Shown here piece after piece: positions 61,858-64,000 of a stretch of DNA of 64,000 bases. The DNA is from Lientehia sp934351765. GTDB lineage: Bacteria > Bacillota > Clostridia > Lachnospirales > Lachnospiraceae. The stretch lies in contig NZ_JBQKGG010000007.1 of the NCBI RefSeq assembly GCF_052118925.1, positions 53,657 through 117,656 on the forward strand, read 5' to 3'. Each line of letters starts with the position of its first letter. Positions within the stretch are counted from its first letter, which is position 1. The notes beneath the pieces were generated by a model. That model searched no databases and was not told the origin of the DNA. It was given only the letters and a program-made list of their open reading frames with translations. The translations under genes and the position numbers were made by a program.

Positions 61858-62472
61858 TTAATGGCGGATAATCTGTCCCAGTGTAAACCCGCTTACCTCC
61901 GCTGCATTCGCCTCGTCAAAATCCACATGCATCTTAAATGTAAACCTGTCGCTGACACGAATGATCACATCCTCAAACACCACCGGCCGGTCTGTCAGAA
62001 CCCGGACGCTTACCCGCTCCTTGTCTGCCAGTCCCAGTCGTTTTGCGGTCTCCTCAGGAACATGAATGTGGTTGTGGGCGATGATGGTTCCCTCCGAAAT
62101 CTCGATGGTCCCCTCCGGTCCCACGATCGTCATGGGTGCGGAGCCTTTTACATCCCCCGATTCCCGGATGGGAGCCTTTACGCCAAGTGCCACACAGTCG
62201 CTCCTGGAAAGCTCCACCTGAGTTGCTTTCCTCACCGGTCCAAGAACGGCCACACGGGTCTTTTCTCCCTTCGGTCCGCGGATCGTTACCCGTTCCTCAC
62301 TGAGAAACTGTCCCGGCTGGGAAAGCGGACGCTTCGGATGAAGCTTTGCCCCTTTCCCAAACAGGCGCTCCAGATCCTCCTGTGTCAGATGAACATGTCT
62401 TGCCGAAACCTCAACCTCAACAAGACCGGCATCTGTCAGCGCATCCAGAACCTTTTCTATGAGCTGTTTCAT
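61858..62472 (-). CDS. pduL: Phosphotransacylase PduL
   Basis: 204 aa zinc enzyme that converts acetyl-CoA to acetyl phosphate inside the compartment, replacing EutD. Metal-binding VSARHVHLTQEDLE and AHNHIHVP, plus RPLSQPGQF, are PduL hallmarks. The N-terminal helix (about 1-18) may be the encapsulation peptide. Confidence 0.93.
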   Translation of the reverse strand: MKQLIEKVLDALTDAGLVEVEVSARHVHLTQEDLERLFGKGAKLHPKRPLSQPGQFLSEERVTIRGPKGEKTRVAVLGPVRKATQVELSRSDCVALGVKAPIRESGDVKGSAPMTIVGPEGTIEISEGTIIAHNHIHVPEETAKRLGLADKERVSVRVLTDRPVVFEDVIIRVSDRFTFKMHVDFDEANAAEVSGFTLGQIIRH

Positions 62473-62485
62473 GCTTTATACCTCT

Positions 62486-63304
62486 TTAATCTGTTTTGTA
62501 TTCGCCTGCCAGATACTTGCACATCAGGATATGCATGGCACTGGACATTCGGTTCAGCTCCTCGATAATATCCTCCCTGGTATAACTCTTTCCTTCATGG
62601 AAGGCGGTCGCCGCTGCCACCTCGGTCTCACGCACCGCGCTCCGAAGCTGGTTTAACAGGGCATATGCCTTTCCCAGGGTATGATCCGGAAGAAGCATCT
62701 GCTTAACCTTATAATACTTCATCGGATTGTGAGAATGCTCCCGCAGCTCCTTATGGCTGAGACCGATCATGTAATCTCGCCGGAACGGCTCGTCCAGGAC
62801 ATCACAGCGCATGATCTCACGGATACTTGCCAGAACGTCCTGAAGATCATCTACCAGCGTCTTCGGCTCACCCATCTCCTCCAGGATCGTCTGGTTGACG
62901 ATGAACAGGCTTTCCAGACTGTCCAGTTTTCCACGGAAATAGATCCGCCTGTGATCCTTTACTACAAGATAATTTCCAAAAAGCTGAGTCATATGCTCCG
63001 GCTTCTCAAAATAATACGCCCCGGTCTCAAAATCCTGGTATTTCGGCTTTACCGGTATAGCTCCATCAGACGTTTCGCTGTTCACAGGCTGCTCACGCTT
63101 CGAAGCATCGGCCGGTTCCTCCACCGCCTTCTCTACGGGTGCAGGAGCGGCTGCCCTTTTCCTTCCGTCAAGGATTTTCACCTTACACTGCTGAAGATAT
63201 TCTCTGGCGGCAGGCGATAAGATCTTTCCCTCCGGAATCGTATACGTTTCCGGAATCTCCGCCCGCAGTTCATTGCGGAGTACTGCTTCTGTAATCACCT
63301 TCAT
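62486..63304 (-). CDS. eutT: EutT corrinoid adenosyltransferase
   Basis: 272 aa. N-terminal MKVITEAVLRNELRAE...LSPAAREYLQ, Ala/Pro/Glu-rich linker (about 50-85), and the EutT helical bundle with DLQDVLASIREIMRC and ALLNQLRSAVRETEV. It makes adenosylcobalamin for ethanolamine ammonia-lyase, whose genes would lie beyond the right edge. Two features resemble Firmicutes EutT: a long linker and a CxxE-type region not obvious here. Confidence 0.88.
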   Translation of the reverse strand: MKVITEAVLRNELRAEIPETYTIPEGKILSPAAREYLQQCKVKILDGRKRAAAPAPVEKAVEEPADASKREQPVNSETSDGAIPVKPKYQDFETGAYYFEKPEHMTQLFGNYLVVKDHRRIYFRGKLDSLESLFIVNQTILEEMGEPKTLVDDLQDVLASIREIMRCDVLDEPFRRDYMIGLSHKELREHSHNPMKYYKVKQMLLPDHTLGKAYALLNQLRSAVRETEVAAATAFHEGKSYTREDIIEELNRMSSAMHILMCKYLAGEYKTD

Positions 63305-63395
63305 GATCCTTCACTGCCTCCTTCTCTTCGTTTTTGCGGTTCCATAAATCATAATCATGTTTCAGCACCCAGCTCGATTTCGCTGTGCAGAATGA

Positions 63396-63680
63396 TTACC
63401 GGTTCAGAGAAGGCAGGATTGCCTCAACCTCCTCATGAGGTCTGGGAATCACATGAATCGATACCAGCTCGCCTACGCGCTCTGCTGCCGCTGCGCCTGC
63501 ATCAGTCGCTGCCTTTACCGCACCTACGTCTCCTCTTACCATAACGGTTACAAGTCCGCCTCCTACGTGCTCCTTCCCGATCAGCGTTACGTTTGCTGCC
63601 TTTACCATTGCATCTGCTGCCTCGATGGAAGCAACAAGTCCTTTTGTTTCGATCATTCCAAGTGCCTGCTGTGCTGCCAT
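63396..63680 (-). CDS. Microcompartment hexameric shell protein
   Basis: 94 aa BMC-domain protein (EutM/PduA type): ALGMIETKGLVASIEAADAM, GGGLVTVMVRGDVGAVKAATDAG and HVIPRPHEEVEAILP. Start at 63680 has AAGGAGG upstream; a longer frame is not supported. Nearly identical to the next gene in the sequence. Confidence 0.95.
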   Translation of the reverse strand: MAAQQALGMIETKGLVASIEAADAMVKAANVTLIGKEHVGGGLVTVMVRGDVGAVKAATDAGAAAAERVGELVSIHVIPRPHEEVEAILPSLNR

Positions 63681-63774
63681 ATCTGTTTCCTCCTTCATAA
63701 TTCTTACAGTTCCGGTCTGGTTTCTTATCGTGCTCGCTTTATCAGCATCCGTTTCCATGAATCCCAGTCGATTC

Positions 63775-64000
63775 TTATTCTCGGTTCAGAGAAGGCAGGA
63801 TCGCCTCAACCTCCTCATGAGGTCTGGGGATCACATGAATCGATATCAGCTCACCTACGCGCTCTGCTGCCGCTGCGCCTGCATCGGTTGCTGCCTTTAC
63901 CGCACCTACGTCTCCTCTTACCATAACGGTTACAAGTCCGCCTCCTACGTGCTCCTTCCCGATCAGCGTTACGTTTGCTGCCTTTACCATTGCATCTGCT
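63775..64000 (-). CDS. Second shell protein, 5' end cut by window
   Basis: BMC-domain protein truncated by the right edge; the frame is open to base 64000 (ADAMVKAANV...). Over 72 shared residues it differs from the neighbour at essentially one position (LISIHV versus LVSIHV) and an extra final Glu. Tandem shell gene copies fit a eut operon. Confidence 0.92.
   Translation of the reverse strand, partial: ADAMVKAANVTLIGKEHVGGGLVTVMVRGDVGAVKAATDAGAAAAERVGELISIHVIPRPHEEVEAILPSLNRE

Overview
The window looks like the chromosome of an anaerobic Clostridia member, most likely Lachnospiraceae. The evidence is about 50% GC, strong AGGAGG ribosome sites, an ethanolamine microcompartment operon with EutT, EutQ and PduL, an F-type ATP synthase with a sodium-type c subunit, and YhaM, VanW and CwlD homologues. 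No rRNA marker is present, so this is inference.

Positions 1-22,000 are accessory. A phage-type family A DNA polymerase (cut by the left edge) and a small DNA-binding-like protein (20,596-21,207) flank an 18 kb block of minus-strand genes (20,162 down to 1,980) that reads as a defence island. In transcription order it holds: a frameshifted ABC-three-component effector, its middle component, an SMC/Rad50-like ATPase with a zinc hook, a Cro-type regulator, an SNF2 helicase with a C-terminal DUF3883 domain, two DUF1156 DNA methylase paralogues, a DUF499 ATPase with an N-terminal Swt1-type HEPN domain, a restriction-protein relative lacking its Mrr nuclease domain, and an MqsR-family toxin with a zinc ribbon-HTH-Panacea antitoxin. 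The helicase/methylase/ATPase core matches the Hma type of predicted defence system. The notable twist is that one methylase has lost its DPPY catalytic motif while its neighbour keeps it. The element appears to stop at the 3' end of rlmD.

Positions 22,000-57,250 are housekeeping: rlmD, yhaM, a membrane-anchored HtrA relative that has lost its catalytic triad, mutS2, two two-component systems, trmL, an aminotransferase with an Lrp regulator, VanW, a radical SAM protein, a MATE pump, a lysine-riboswitch-controlled alanine dehydrogenase-like gene plus NhaC antiporter, a ferredoxin-nitroreductase, nth, the complete atp operon, a dCMP deaminase, rpiB, a phosphatase relative without its catalytic arginine, and a Sua5-type synthase. 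A putative small RNA (about 32,655-32,768) lies just downstream of the second two-component system, behind tandem response-regulator-like boxes.

Positions 57,368-64,000 hold a ParE/Phd-type toxin-antitoxin pair, cwlD, and the 3' part of an ethanolamine utilisation operon (two near-identical shell proteins, EutT, PduL, EutJ, EutN, EutH, EutQ), continuing past the right edge.
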